Below are positions 1 to 10,627 of a DNA stretch of 64,000 bases, piece by piece. Position 1 is the stretch's first letter. Each line of letters starts with the position of its first letter. Position numbers and translations under genes: made by a program. The stretch spans positions 1-64,000 of the forward strand of contig JALJEE010000927.1 in NCBI GenBank assembly GCA_023231475.1, given 5' to 3'. The notes beneath the pieces are model-generated. The model ran no database searches. It was not told where the DNA came from and worked only from the letters and a program-made list of their open reading frames with translations. The stretch is from Seison nebaliae. Lineage: Eukaryota > Rotifera > Pararotatoria > Seisonacea > Seisonidae.

Positions 1-646
1 TGGATCGTTCCGGAAGTTCCTGAGGCAACGGATTGCTCGGAGTTTCAGATGGTGAATAGAAGAAAAATTAGGGATGGGAGAGCTTGAGAAATGATGACGA
101 GAGATGGAAGTGGAAGAAAAATGCGCAAGCATGGATAGTTGCTCGGTGAAAGGAAGAAGTCTACGTTCCATAGTGTAGGATACATGAAATACAGTCGTTT
201 GTTGATGTATAATACTAATAATAATTAATGTAACGCGGAATTCTGAACTTTTTAGTTATTACATTAATTATTAGTATTATTATTAATTAATTTAATAATT
301 GTTCAAACTTTGTTCAAACATCTGAGCTGCGAAGTGATGACATGTTGATAAATTTGTATTACAAGGAGATGCATGTATTATTTATGTAACGCGGTAGTGA
401 TTTGCTATTTTCCCCAACATTAGTTTTTCTAACAAAAACTTATGTACGTTCTCAAATGTTTCCATGTTTCACCAAATGGTTTCTATTATTATTTTGTCTT
501 TCTATAGTGTGTAAATCAATAACAATTTTTCATTTAGGTCATTTAGGGAACTGGAATTTGTTATTATTGTTAATAAATTGAAACTGAAATTTCATTAAAC
601 TTCATAACTTGAAATTAAAGGCTTTTAACAGCACGGAAAGAAAAAA
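1..646. other. Intergenic, AT-rich, no gene seen
   Basis: No reading frame of protein-like composition is seen before the DNAJC2 start. The stretch holds an inverted repeat at 211-278 and two copies of a short motif, TGTAACGCGG (about 229-238 and 385-394). It may be the promoter region of the downstream gene, but no recognised element supports that. Confidence 0.5.
211..278. repeat. Imperfect inverted repeat
   Basis: The arm at 211-233 (starting AATACTAATA) is matched by the reverse complement of 259-278, apart from a 3-nt (TAA) indel. The loop is about 25 nt and contains CGCGGAATTC. It is AT-rich, so chance or replication slippage is possible, but the arms are about 20 nt long. Confidence 0.55.
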
Positions 647-2929
647 ATGGAAGATATTCGGAGAGAATTGAAAGAAATAGATAATTCTATTTGGCATGCA
701 AAAATTTATCAGGAATTTGATGCAAGTTCCATTTGTTTATAAATAAAAGATAACCTTAATTTGACTATTAGTTGATACACTTCAATTGTTGCCTATCGGC
801 AAATATTTTAGTTCGGAATTGATGAATTTGAAACGAGTCGATTCCAATGAGATATTGTTAATGGAGGAAGATGATGATTCCAATGAAGAAGATGATGATG
901 ATGACGATGATGATGGAATTTTGGAATCGGAACAAATGACCATTAATGATTTGAATGTGGATGAGATCATTAGTGATGGGAAAGAAGTGCCAGTTTTAGA
1001 TAGAGATGGAAATGTCATTCCAATTCTTAAAGGAACAATTACCAGTAATCATTCGAAATATCTAAATAGTCTCAACAGTTCCAATTGGAAAGAACAAGAT
1101 CATTATCGAGTGTTGGGCTTAGATCAGTTGCGTTTCCGAGCAACCAATCAACAGATAAGGAAAGCCTGTTAGTCAGTTATGTAAAATTGTACGTTACTTA
1201 ATCTAAATAATTTCAGATCAAGTTCTTGTTCTTCAATGTCATCCGGATAAATTGGCGAAAAAAAAAATTTTCTTTTCCGTCTCCGAACATGATCGAGATG
1301 TTTTCGTTTGTATTTTTAAAGGTTTCCATTTCTCTTTTTTGAATGTTTGAAAGGAATGTATGTTGATAAAAAGCTTTTGAAATTTTAGGGAATGAAAAGA
1401 AGAAATTATCATTCGATAGTGTTGATCCGACATTTGATGATTATACGCCACCCATAAATATTTCTAATAAGAAAAATTTTTTTGAAACTTTTGGTTCATG
1501 TTTCGAACGAAATAGTCGATGGTCATTGATACAACCCGTACCAATTTTAGGTGATATCAATACGCTAATTCAGGAAGTGGAAAATTTTTATGATTTCTGG
1601 TTTTCATTTCAATCGTGGCGTGAATTCTCTTATCGAGATAAAGAAGATAAAGATACGGCGAGTGATCGAGAGGAACGTCGATGGCTTGACAAACAGAATA
1701 AAGCAGAAAGGCAAAAACTGAAGAAGAGTGAAATGGAAAGATTGAAAGGATTTGTTGGTTAGTTATATTTCTATTTGAAATTAATTTGGAATTTATAAAT
1801 ATGAAGAGAATGCTTATGAATGTGATCCACGAATCACTTTACATAAAGAGATGAAAAAGAAGAAAAAAGAAGATGAGAAGAAAATGAGACGAGAACAAAT
1901 CGCTAAAAAGAATGAAGAAGAACGATTAAAACGTGAACAAATTGAGAATGCGAAAAGAGAGGAAGAACGATTGAAATTAGAAGAGCAAAATCGGATTAAT
2001 CGATTAGAAAAGGAAAAACGAGATGAAGAAAAACGGAAATTGAAAGAAATTAAAAAGATATTGAGAGAGATTATCCAAGTTTTCAATAATATTCTCAATT
2101 GATTCCATAATATTTTTTTAGGATTGTAAGAACATTAATTTGTCTGCCAGTCAATGGAATGTTTTCTATCGAGGATTTAACGATTTATCGGAACGACTTC
2201 AACTCCACGAATTGGAGATATTACGAGAAGAAATTAATTCGAAAGATTCGAATAAAATTTATGAAATAATAAATCTTCAAGTTTAATAATATTCAATGAA
2301 ATAATATCTAATAATTTTCGTATCAGGTAAAAATGATGCAAACAAAGGATCAAAATGAATTGAAAGAGAAAGTGAAAAGTCTGACGATTGATAATCAAAC
2401 GAAACAAAAAAATATCGATGCTCCTTATAATTGGAATGAAGAAGAAACATCACTTCTCGTTCATGCCATTCAATTGATACCAGGAGGAACAAGAGATCGT
2501 TGGAATGAAATCCGAAAATTTATGGAGGAACATTCAAAAGGGAAAATTATAATTTCTGCTAATCAAATTATTAAACGTGCTAAAGAACTGAAAGCGATGC
2601 CAATTGAAGAACGACGACGAATTAATGAAAATGCTGTAAAGAAAGTTGCTCAATTGAGTGAGACGCGAACAGCAGCACATGGACGAACAATAGCTGAAGA
2701 AGAGAATAGAATGGTTACACCTCAAGAAATTGCAGCAGAAGTCGTATGGACGACGGACGAACAAAAAGTTTTCCAACAAGCATTACGTACATATCCCACT
2801 ACTACTCCGGAACGATGGGAAAAGATTGCTGCTGAACTACCAAATAAATCGAAGCAACAATGTCTTTTACGTTTTAAACATATTGCTGAGATGTTGGCAT
2901 CGAGGAAACGTGTGTTAAATAAGAAATAA
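647..2929 (+). CDS. DNAJC2: DnaJ homolog subfamily C member 2 (zuotin/MPP11/ZRF1)
   Basis: Ribosome-associated J-domain co-chaperone that partners an Hsp70 at the nascent-chain exit; family members also act in chromatin. Exons 647-725, 772-1167, 1217-1321, 1374-1757, 1807-2078, 2122-2280 and 2327-2929 join in frame to 665 aa. Seen: an acidic Asp/Glu run near residues 60-75; a J domain with the HPD motif at residues 167-169; the zuotin block around FDSVDPTFD and FFETFGSCFERNSRW; WREFSYRD; a long Lys/Glu-rich coiled region; then two SANT/Myb domains (about 499-555 and 606-656, WNEEE and WTTDEQ). Length is close to the human protein (621 aa). Family features cover everything from the J domain on. 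The first exon (26 aa) is chosen only because its phase fits and it gives an ATG, so the N-terminus is the least certain part. All six introns start GTT. Confidence 0.93.
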
Positions 2930-2958
2930 ATTATTCATGATGAAAGTGAAATTGAAGA

Positions 2959-2968
2959 AATAAATAAA
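2959..2968 (+). terminator. Poly(A) signals of DNAJC2
   Basis: Two overlapping AATAAA hexamers lie about 30 nt after the DNAJC2 stop codon, the expected distance for a cleavage signal. They sit in the 105-bp gap between the convergent stop codons of DNAJC2 and the UPF0057 gene. Confidence 0.55.
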
Positions 2969-3033
2969 TTTTTTTCTTTTAATATAGGCAAAAATTTGGA
3001 GAGTAATTATAAAAAGAGAAATGATTGAGATTT

Positions 3034-3609
3034 CTAATGTTTCTCTTTGTCGTTGAAGAGATTAGGATAATGTTTACGTGGATTTGGATCAATTGATTGT
3101 TCGTAAGATGGTGGTGGTGGCATATTAGCGTTATTAGGATATTGTTGATTATGTCCATAATTTTGTACATTTGGGTAAGGTTGTTGTTGAGTGTAATTTT
3201 GTTGAACATTACCATATTGTGAATTGGGAGGATAATGTGGATTGGCTGATGGCATATCCTGAATATTCCTATCAATGACTTGAGGATACATTCCTGGTTG
3301 ATTTGGTTGTTGACTTTGGGGATACATTCCCGGTTGATTTGGTTGTTGACTTTGGGGATACATTCCTGGTTGATTTGGAGAATTTTGAACCACCATAATT
3401 GGTGGATGTGCCACTTCTCCATAGGGACCACGTTTCTTTGTCGGACAACATACAATGACACAAATGGCATGGATAATTCCAGGGAAGTAACCCAAAAACG
3501 TGAGACATAAATTGATCCAGACGTTAATGTTACACGAATCTTCACCTAGATACACACCAAGTGGTGGAATACACACTGCGATTACAACCGCCACGCATTT
3601 ATTCACCAT
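3034..3609 (-). CDS. UPF0057/Pmp3-family small membrane protein with proline/glutamine-rich tail
   Basis: Single exon, 191 aa. Residues 1-60 form the UPF0057 (Pmp3/stress-induced hydrophobic peptide) domain: a first hydrophobic helix with the PPLGVYL motif and a second containing LTFLGYFPGIIHA. In fungi and plants the family influences plasma-membrane potential and salt tolerance; the animal role is unknown. The remaining 130 aa are a cytosolic-type low-complexity tail rich in Pro, Gln, Asn and Tyr, with three tandem copies of a unit around PNQPGMYPQ (about residues 77-110) and PPPPSYEQ. A PPxY-like motif (PPSYE) could recruit WW-domain ubiquitin ligases (inference). The family domain usually makes up most of the protein, so the tail is unusually long. 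It lies tail-to-tail with DNAJC2. Confidence 0.85.
   Translation of the reverse strand: MVNKCVAVVIAVCIPPLGVYLGEDSCNINVWINLCLTFLGYFPGIIHAICVIVCCPTKKRGPYGEVAHPPIMVVQNSPNQPGMYPQSQQPNQPGMYPQSQQPNQPGMYPQVIDRNIQDMPSANPHYPPNSQYGNVQQNYTQQQPYPNVQNYGHNQQYPNNANMPPPPSYEQSIDPNPRKHYPNLFNDKEKH
3270..3375 (-). repeat. Coding tandem repeat in UPF0057 tail
   Basis: Three adjacent copies of a unit of about 36 nt encode PNQPGMYPQ followed by SQQ-type residues. The copies are almost identical at DNA level, so the expansion is recent or homogenised. Confidence 0.8.
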
Positions 3610-5808
3610 ATTATCTACTCAATCAATATGACGATCAATCTATTCGAATTAAAAATTTATAAGGAGTTTAATATATCAATGAATGACAATTTTAGAAAAG
3701 GATTATGAAAACTCACAATCAGTTTCTTTTTATCCTTATAAACTGCACAAAATATAATTTTTATCTAATGTTATTCATAATTATTTTGATTATTCTCCAC
3801 TATTTTTGGAACAGTGAATGAAAATGACATTTTCTCATTTTTTCATTAACTCAACGATTAATTCAAGAACCTTTTTAAAAAATTAGCTTTCGAACAACTG
3901 CAGTTTGTTACATCTTCACCATCATTATACCTATTTTTATTTCTCACCAAAATATTTTTTATTTTAACAGTTTACTCTTACTACGATAATATCGAATATT
4001 TATAACTATTGTATTTTCTCCTTTACTAATAATGTAAGTAATCGAAACAGACTATCGATCTTTTTAATGTCATTACTACGTCTGATTTCTCCCGTATAAT
4101 TTCCTTCCACTTTATCTCATGCTCTTCTATTTTTCCCGTTGTGCCTTTCAATGTAAGTTTGGAAAGTATCTTTACGTCATTAATGGTGCTGATTACAATA
4201 AAAATAAAAAATTGTAAATTACAACATCTAAATGACAAGAGGAATAAAATCTCATTGTTAAACAATGTCAGAAAAAGAATCGGAAGAAATTCTGCTTATC
4301 GGTTAGATCTGATTATCGTTCTTTTCGGACTTCCTTGGTATTTTCTCATCCTTGGTTCACATTGTGGTAATTTCCGCTCTAACTTCTCTTCCTTGTCTGT
4401 TTCGAAATTAGATTCGCTTATTTTCAATCCCCTTCCCATTCTTAATAGATCTTGTATCGTTATCCTTACGGAAAACTTTTTTTGTACATTATCACTTTTT
4501 ATCGATTAGTTGGAAGTTTTAGAAAATTATTATCGCGATAGTTATGACGATTTTATCATTTTTCAACAATTATTATTTGCTTGCTATCTCTGTCTATCCT
4601 CCGGTCCTTCTGCGTTTAATTTTGTTCGGGAAGGCTTTTGTTAGTTTTTTTATTTTATTGACAACGTATTTCACTCCCTCAACTTCCTGACGTTCATTAC
4701 CTCCGGACGAGGTTTCATTAGCTCTACCAGCTACCTAGGTGTGGTCTTCAAAAATTTGACGTGCATGCCCCTAAAGAGTTTCATCATTGCGGAATTTGAG
4801 ACACTTTTATTACGAAACCAGGAGACAATATTTATGTGAAAGAAGCAGAAATGAAACAGTTCTGTAAAAATTGTAGAAGATGGAAACTAGGAAAAAGAGC
4901 ATTGGTGAAAATTTCATTTATGAAATACAGAGAATGCTCATCTATTTCAGCTTAAAACTCTTATTCGATGATCCATCGAAATCTAATCAAACAAGATTGA
5001 ATTAATATTCAGTTGAAAAAATTTAATTTAAAATTTTTGACGAAAAAAATATCAAAACATTTAAAAAGCCAATACTGAGAAGGTTGAGCATATTTCTTTT
5101 CCAGTGTCTTCCATTAAACATACGTTATTGTAGGAGAAACTCTCATAATGCCATTATAAGATGAATGGAGAAATATCTTATATATAGAAATATATAAGAA
5201 AATCCGGGATGCATTCTTCTACAAAATTATTTACATGGAGAATAATCTTCGTGTGGTTTTTTAGTATCCTCGAAAGAGTCAAAAATAGTATTTAACGAGC
5301 ATGAAACGGTTTTTTTAAGTCGAGAGACCGAACCTTTCGATCATTAGAAGACCAAAAATCAATAAGATCAATCGAAATAATATTTCGTTATCTCTCAATT
5401 GAGAATTGCCAATCGATGAATCGAATTGCGTGAACGACGACACTGAAATGTCCATTTTTGCCAGGATATACACAGAAAATTATGATATTCAAACATTGGA
5501 ACTATGAAAGGCGATACCGGTGGTTAAGATATATCCAACTGTTTAAATTCGGTAAAATAACTGTAATACATGTTCCAACATCTATGTCGAAGAAAATCAT
5601 AAGAACGACCTCTGAGGATTATTGAAAGTACTATCATATTCGTATATCAAAGAACCAACTTCGTATAATGAAATTATAAGTTCGTACATGGAAAATTCAA
5701 GTTATTTGATTGAATAGATTAATTCGTAAAGTATTCCCCACGAAAAAACAAATTTAAAATATAATTGAATTATTTCAGATTAAATAAATATCTCACAATT
5801 TCGATAAA
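3610..5808. other. Intergenic, no gene recognised
   Basis: About 2.2 kb. A + strand frame at 4141-4509 (122 codons) has no recognisable domain and an unprotein-like composition, and I do not call it. I see no RNA gene or repeat. Confidence 0.5.
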
Positions 5809-6323
5809 TCACGAAGCCATAAACGGATCATAAGGTGCGTAAAAATGGTAACAAAAATGGTAGAAAAATAAAAACCAAAGCAAACCCATCGCAATTATAC
5901 CAAAGATATTATATATTAGATAGGTCGCTAAAGCGTATCTTAATGATCTTATATCTAAATTATTTCTTGCTACCAAAACTTGAGATCGTCCCATTATAGT
6001 TTTAAAATTTGTAAGTACACTTCCAACTACGCTTTGAACATTATGCACTTTGTTTCCCCATTCTTCTATTTCTTGATTTAAAGTGTTGAAATCTAATCAA
6101 TTTATACGAATAAACATTATTATCTAAAGTTATCTAACTTGAACCATTTTCGGTACGGTTCAGTACATCTATTTTCAAGAGAACTGATTATACTATTTTA
6201 AGAAAGATTAACATTGTACATCATTAAACTGTATCCATTTGCTATCAATTTCTAGGAGATAAAGAATATAAAGGAACTACTTTAAATTAAATGTAAACTT
6301 TCAGCTTCATTTATAATAGCCAT
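5809..6323 (-). CDS. Small single-pass membrane protein, unrecognised
   Basis: Four exons on the minus strand (6323-6299, 6251-6213, 6168-6139, 6092-5809) join in frame, with all three introns in phase 1, to 125 aa. The start is MAIINEAEKID. Residues of about 30-80 are amphipathic and coil-like (FNTLNQEIEEWGNKV...), followed by one strong hydrophobic segment (about 85-112, containing IFGIIAMGLLWFLFF) and a short tail ending PFMAS. The layout, a coil then a C-terminal anchor, resembles small tail-anchored or SNARE-like proteins, but I cannot match a family. The three first exons are tiny (25, 39 and 30 nt), so the model rests mainly on phase consistency. The RING gene lies upstream on the same strand. 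Confidence 0.55.
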
Positions 6324-6490
6324 TACTAAACAAATTTTCAATTGTATTGAAACATATAATTATAACATAATCTCTAATAAAATACTATACTGCTAAAATC
6401 TCGATTAACATATTCATTAATATCGTTCTCGGTTAACCAATGTTGAAGTACTACAAAATAAGATTCTTAGAAAAATAAGTCGATTGAAAA

Positions 6491-7032
6491 TTAACAAGAC
6501 GTAAAGTATTTCATATAGTTTTTTCCTTCTTCAAAACCTTTTATGAGGGGTGTTGGATCTCCAGGTTGCAGTAAAAATTGAATAGGTCCGTTACAATTGG
6601 GACATGGATAACGAGTGACTGATTTACTCGATGGTAATGTCATATTAGACCGATGTGCCACCCAATTTTGTATACATTTAAAACAAAATTTGTGCTGACA
6701 TGGACTTATTTCAAGTAAATCATTTGGATCTTCACTTATTGTCGCCCGGCAAATACTACAAATATCTTCCTTACTAAATGACGATACTTTCCCACATATC
6801 AATTGTTCCTTAGTATTTTCTTCAAAGTATTTAAAACCTATTAGTATGAAATTTTCATTAAATGATTTTTATTGATAATGAAAATTAACTCTCTTTAATA
6901 GAGCGATCCAATTTATCTACAAAAATTCGAAATATGATTATTAGTTATTACCCTTATTAGAAGTTAGAAGGATAGTAATTGGAACTATTACATACCACTA
7001 TTAAATGGTATAATATATATAATACACATCAT
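6491..7032 (-). CDS. RING-finger protein, probable E3 ubiquitin ligase
   Basis: Exons 7032-6996, 6916-6890 (27 nt, a microexon) and 6837-6491 join in frame to 136 aa. The C-terminal two thirds hold a RING domain: CSIC, then CQHKFCFKC, then a final CPNC pair. This gives C-x2-C, C-x-H-x2-C-x2-C and C-x2-C spacings with an unusually long stretch (about 20 residues) before the last pair. RING proteins bind an E2 and pass ubiquitin to substrate; the target cannot be told. No transmembrane segment is seen. The first intron has a consensus GTATGT donor, rare in this window. A TATATAAAAG string lies about 20 nt upstream of the ATG but is too close to be a confident TATA box. Confidence 0.7.
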
Positions 7033-8783
7033 GCTACCCTCGACTTTTATATACATTTAATCATTTTTTTCTTTAGTCGTACATTTAGTCCAACATTTTA
7101 TATATTGGCCAATCACAATTATTTTTTTTTATGGAAGATTTATTGACGGAAGATTACACACATTAATTCATGATTTAAACTTACAATACTGTCTTATTTA
7201 TACGTCTGTTAATTTTGTACAAAATGATCTTTTGTACCAGTTAGTTGATAATTATTAAACAACCAACTATGTAGAAGTTGAAGTAAATATCTGTTTGCAT
7301 TTAATTTTTTTAGGTATGAATTTTTACAATTTTGCTCTATATCATTGACACGTTGGTAAACGTTAATGCTAGTTCGAAGACGGTGAGGAAAACTATCCCG
7401 AACAGAACGTACTAGACCTATTTAACCTCAAAGAATTAATCAATTTGAAGACAGATACTAACTTTCGCAATCAAATGTTACATCTAAAGATGTTTATTTA
7501 AAAATGATTGTTATTCAACATTATTATAAATACAATAATTCTAACTGATTGACTCCGATGATAAAATTGTGACTAGGAAGAACAATGACAATTGAAGTAC
7601 ATTCATATCAGCAATTAGATTGTGAAAATAAAAGGAACTTGGTGAAATTACAAAGGTGTAATAAACGGAGAAACAAGAATGGAAATGAAAAAATAAATGT
7701 ATAAAATAAATATTTTATCTAATTCTATACTCTTTATATATACTTTTAGTATAATTCAAATTTATTCAATCAAGTTAAGTCATATTTCAGTCTAATTCAT
7801 AAAATCTCTATGGATACTAATCAGGTACCTCAGATTGAATTTGCTCTGCCAATCTAAGATCGCTTTTGTTTTTAAATATTTTGCTATTTTACTTATTATG
7901 AACGATATAGTCGATCGAATATTGAATGAATATGTCATTCTTCTGCTTCCGGGTTGGTAGATGAAAGGATAAACGGTATCGTCTTATGCCATCCTGTTTC
8001 TATGATTCCCATATCTTATTCTTAAAATTTTTGAACAAAATTCTTTAATTTAGAGTATTCTTCATATTATGTTTAGAAAGCAACATAGTTTAGATATTAT
8101 TTTTTAAGACTTTTTGAAATTCATCTTACAATTACAAATCTTGTTAGTTGATAAAGCGGTAATGTCGATATTTATGCGGTGCGAAATCAGATCAGAACAG
8201 ATTCATGTTATGGATTCTTGAAAAAAATATAAACGTTGGAAAATCATTCGGTGAATGATGAAGTATGAATATTTTCTGATTCCGTTGAGATATAAATAAA
8301 TGAGCTATAATCTTTGACCAACAGGAACAACAACAGATAGAAATAAAAAATGGTTTCCCTCTTCAGTTATATTTTCAATAAAGTCAAATATCTCCCGACA
8401 AATGGTGCTACATACAAAATGGTTGAGACATACCGTTAACGTTCAAATCTCCTTACAGGAAACCACATTGGAATATGAAGTTGACTCAATTTTGAGGCAG
8501 GATAAGAAATAGGTAAATTATTATAAATATTATGCAGAATTAAAATATGATTTCTTAAATTATTTTTTACCGATACCTGGTTAGAAGTAAAATTATTCTT
8601 AAATCGTTCAAACTAAAAATCTTAGATTTTGCGCTCAATATTAAATCGAAATTTTGCGCTATTATTGAGTTGTATAAAGGAAACACTCAATTTTCATTAT
8701 TCCAATTTTTGAATTATTAAAAATTTTGATTTTTTGTGATCTCACCCAAATTGCACAAATATTTCTTACCTTCCAAACGTAAG
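7033..8783. other. Intergenic, nothing recognised
   Basis: About 1.75 kb of AT-rich sequence without a long open frame or a recognisable RNA gene. Confidence 0.5.
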
Positions 8784-9308
8784 ATGTTTAAATTGTTTAA
8801 TATTGTATTGATTTCTCTTTTCTTGATTTTCGGAGTAAATGGTCGGCCGAGCGAACGTTTTTTGGCGAAACAAACCAGAGCTCTTGTGCATACTTTCGTT
8901 GATAAAGTTCTTTCCACACGCGATACAGGAATAGTAGTTGAGGAGAACGATAGCGACGATGATGATAACAATAAGGATTATACAACAGTTGATGAGATTT
9001 CTGATGGTAACCATTCCTTTCAGTTAAAAGAAGAAGAAAAGGCCGATCAGGACGATATGGAGGAAATTCAAAGTGTAAATCGATTTTCTCATGAGGATAA
9101 TAGAGGTCAAGATCATAAGAATTCTGACGAGAAAGACCAATATGATAAGAATCAGGATGATAAGAATCAAGATTATGAACAGAAGAAACATGGCAAGGGT
9201 GGTAAGCATTCGAACGATTTTAAGAAAACGAAGAAAGTCAATGGAAAAAACGGAAAAGAGGTCATTGATGTCGACATCGATATAAAGGACGAAGATGATA
9301 AACTTTAA
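8784..9308 (+). CDS. Secreted acidic/charged low-complexity protein
   Basis: Single exon, 174 aa. The start is the ATG that puts a clear signal peptide first (MFKLFNIVLISLFLIFG, likely cleavage after VNG). The mature part begins RPSERFLAKQTR, then runs into Asp/Glu-rich sequence, a short repeat around YDKNQDDKNQDYE, and a lysine-rich stretch before an acidic end. There are no cysteines after the signal and no known domain. It looks like an intrinsically disordered secreted protein, perhaps an ion-binding or matrix polypeptide (inference from composition only). An ATG 48 nt upstream in frame would hide the signal peptide, so I reject it. Confidence 0.6.
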   Translation: MFKLFNIVLISLFLIFGVNGRPSERFLAKQTRALVHTFVDKVLSTRDTGIVVEENDSDDDDNNKDYTTVDEISDGNHSFQLKEEEKADQDDMEEIQSVNRFSHEDNRGQDHKNSDEKDQYDKNQDDKNQDYEQKKHGKGGKHSNDFKKTKKVNGKNGKEVIDVDIDIKDEDDKL

Positions 9309-9787
9309 ATACTCACAATAATCCTTACCAGGAACCGGAAAAATATTAAAAACTTATATTTCTTGCGATTGAAAATGAATTTTGAGTTAAATCGTCTTCC
9401 ATTTAACATTTAAAATGAATCGAACATCATTGATTATATTTCCTCTTATTTTCTCCAATCATCTTCATTTTTCAATTGACGAATAATTTCGATTACTTAA
9501 AATGAATTACGAATTATGAAATCTATTAATCTAATATGATATCTGAGTTGTGAGATATCTTCTTTTTGAAATTGATCCGGTGCCGATTATTTATAAGAAA
9601 AAATCAAACATTGATTTTCTGGATGATTTGTTTGGATTCAATTTTTCTCAGTTTGTCACCACGACAACTGAGTTAAAATTAAAATGAGAAAATTATTTCA
9701 AGAAAAACAAAAAATTCAAATATGATTTTCAAGCTCCCCATTTGATTATAAAATAAATAATTGTTTTATAAAAATTATTAAAATATC
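9309..9787. other. Intergenic before MRPL18
   Basis: 478 bp of AT-rich sequence. Nothing recognised. Confidence 0.5.
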
Positions 9788-10369
9788 ATGACATCTATTA
9801 GATCATTGATAAAATGTCAACGTTATGTTAATCGAAATCCGAGAAATGCAGAATTGTTAAATCTTATCGATCGTCATGGGAAGTTAGGTTGGCAATTGAA
9901 TAAAAATCGTCCGTATCTTACAAATTCATACGAATGTCATCTAATTAACCATAAGAATTATTTAACAGCTAAACTATTTGGTTGTGGTGATAAAACAGAT
10001 CCAATAATTATTGCATCAACAAATGAAGGATTGTTAGAAGATGTCATGTATTCAAAATCAGATCGAATTGCAGCAAAAATATTGGGAGATGTTTTTTCAT
10101 ATCGATTAGTACGTTCCGGTTTCTCCATCATTCATGTAAATACAGATGACATCCAATTGATGGAGAAATCGACACGTTATTTCAATTTTTATAATGCAAT
10201 AGAAGAGAATGGAATAGAATTATTAAAATCTTTTCATCAGGAAGAGAAGCGTGCAGCGGATCGTGCAATCGATGAAGAAATTGGAATTGATTATGATTCA
10301 AATCGAACCGTTTTCCAACATATTAATTATTCGAAACCTTTTGTTGCAATTCCTAAAAAAACTTTGTAA
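9788..10369 (+). CDS. MRPL18: Mitochondrial large ribosomal subunit protein uL18m (MRPL18)
   Basis: Single exon, 193 aa, similar in size to the human protein (180 aa). Seen: the family signature NRNPRNAELLNL near residues 15-27, a LGWQL block matching the RGW region of uL18m, an IIASTNEGLLEDVMYS stretch (human SASTREWAIKKHLYS) and the C-terminal helix region around NFYNAIEENGIELL. The protein binds 5S-type or structural RNA positions of the mitochondrial large subunit. It is the first of three co-directional genes (ANKZF1 259 bp downstream, then TOE1), a spacing compatible with an operon but not proof. Confidence 0.85.
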   Translation: MTSIRSLIKCQRYVNRNPRNAELLNLIDRHGKLGWQLNKNRPYLTNSYECHLINHKNYLTAKLFGCGDKTDPIIIASTNEGLLEDVMYSKSDRIAAKILGDVFSYRLVRSGFSIIHVNTDDIQLMEKSTRYFNFYNAIEENGIELLKSFHQEEKRAADRAIDEEIGIDYDSNRTVFQHINYSKPFVAIPKKTL

Positions 10370-10484
10370 ATTATTCTTTTAATTCGAATGAAAAAATCTT
10401 TAGAATTTTTTGAGAGATGTTGTGAAATTTTTTCTTACGCAATTTTATGATGTTGAGCCATCCTTATGTTATTTATATAAATCG

Positions 10485-10490
10485 AATAAA
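10485..10490 (+). terminator. Poly(A) signal of MRPL18
   Basis: AATAAA about 115 nt after the MRPL18 stop codon and about 140 nt before the next start codon. It is the nearest plausible cleavage signal. Confidence 0.4.
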
Positions 10491-10620
10491 TTTTCCTAAT
10501 AATAATTTTTTTTAAACCAACTATTTTTTTTTGTTAATGTGAAATATTGTGGTGAAGTAATTAACAATTTTTATCATAAAAATTACAATGGAAATTTTCT
10601 CCAATAGATAAATTTTGTTT

Positions 10621-10627
10621 TAGAAAA
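10621..10627 (+). promoter_or_regulatory. Acceptor-like AG immediately before the ANKZF1 start
   Basis: A T-rich run ends in TTTTAG at 10618-10623, five bases before the ATG at 10628. It could be a spliced-leader trans-splice acceptor or the end of a 5' UTR intron. Only RNA data can decide. Confidence 0.35.

Noticed and set aside
1322-1373. Apparent loss of the J-domain AFEIL segment in DNAJC2
   Set aside because: Placing the acceptor at the AAAAAG ending at 1373, rather than at a later TTTTAG, restores KAFEILG in frame. No deletion.
1239-1451. Minus-strand and other overlapping frames within DNAJC2
   Set aside because: Antisense shadows of real exons. Acidic and Lys-rich coding runs produce Ser- or Phe-rich antisense frames.
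4141-4509. 122-codon plus-strand frame
   Set aside because: No domain or signal, no protein-like pattern and no supporting splice context. Likely chance in AT-rich DNA.
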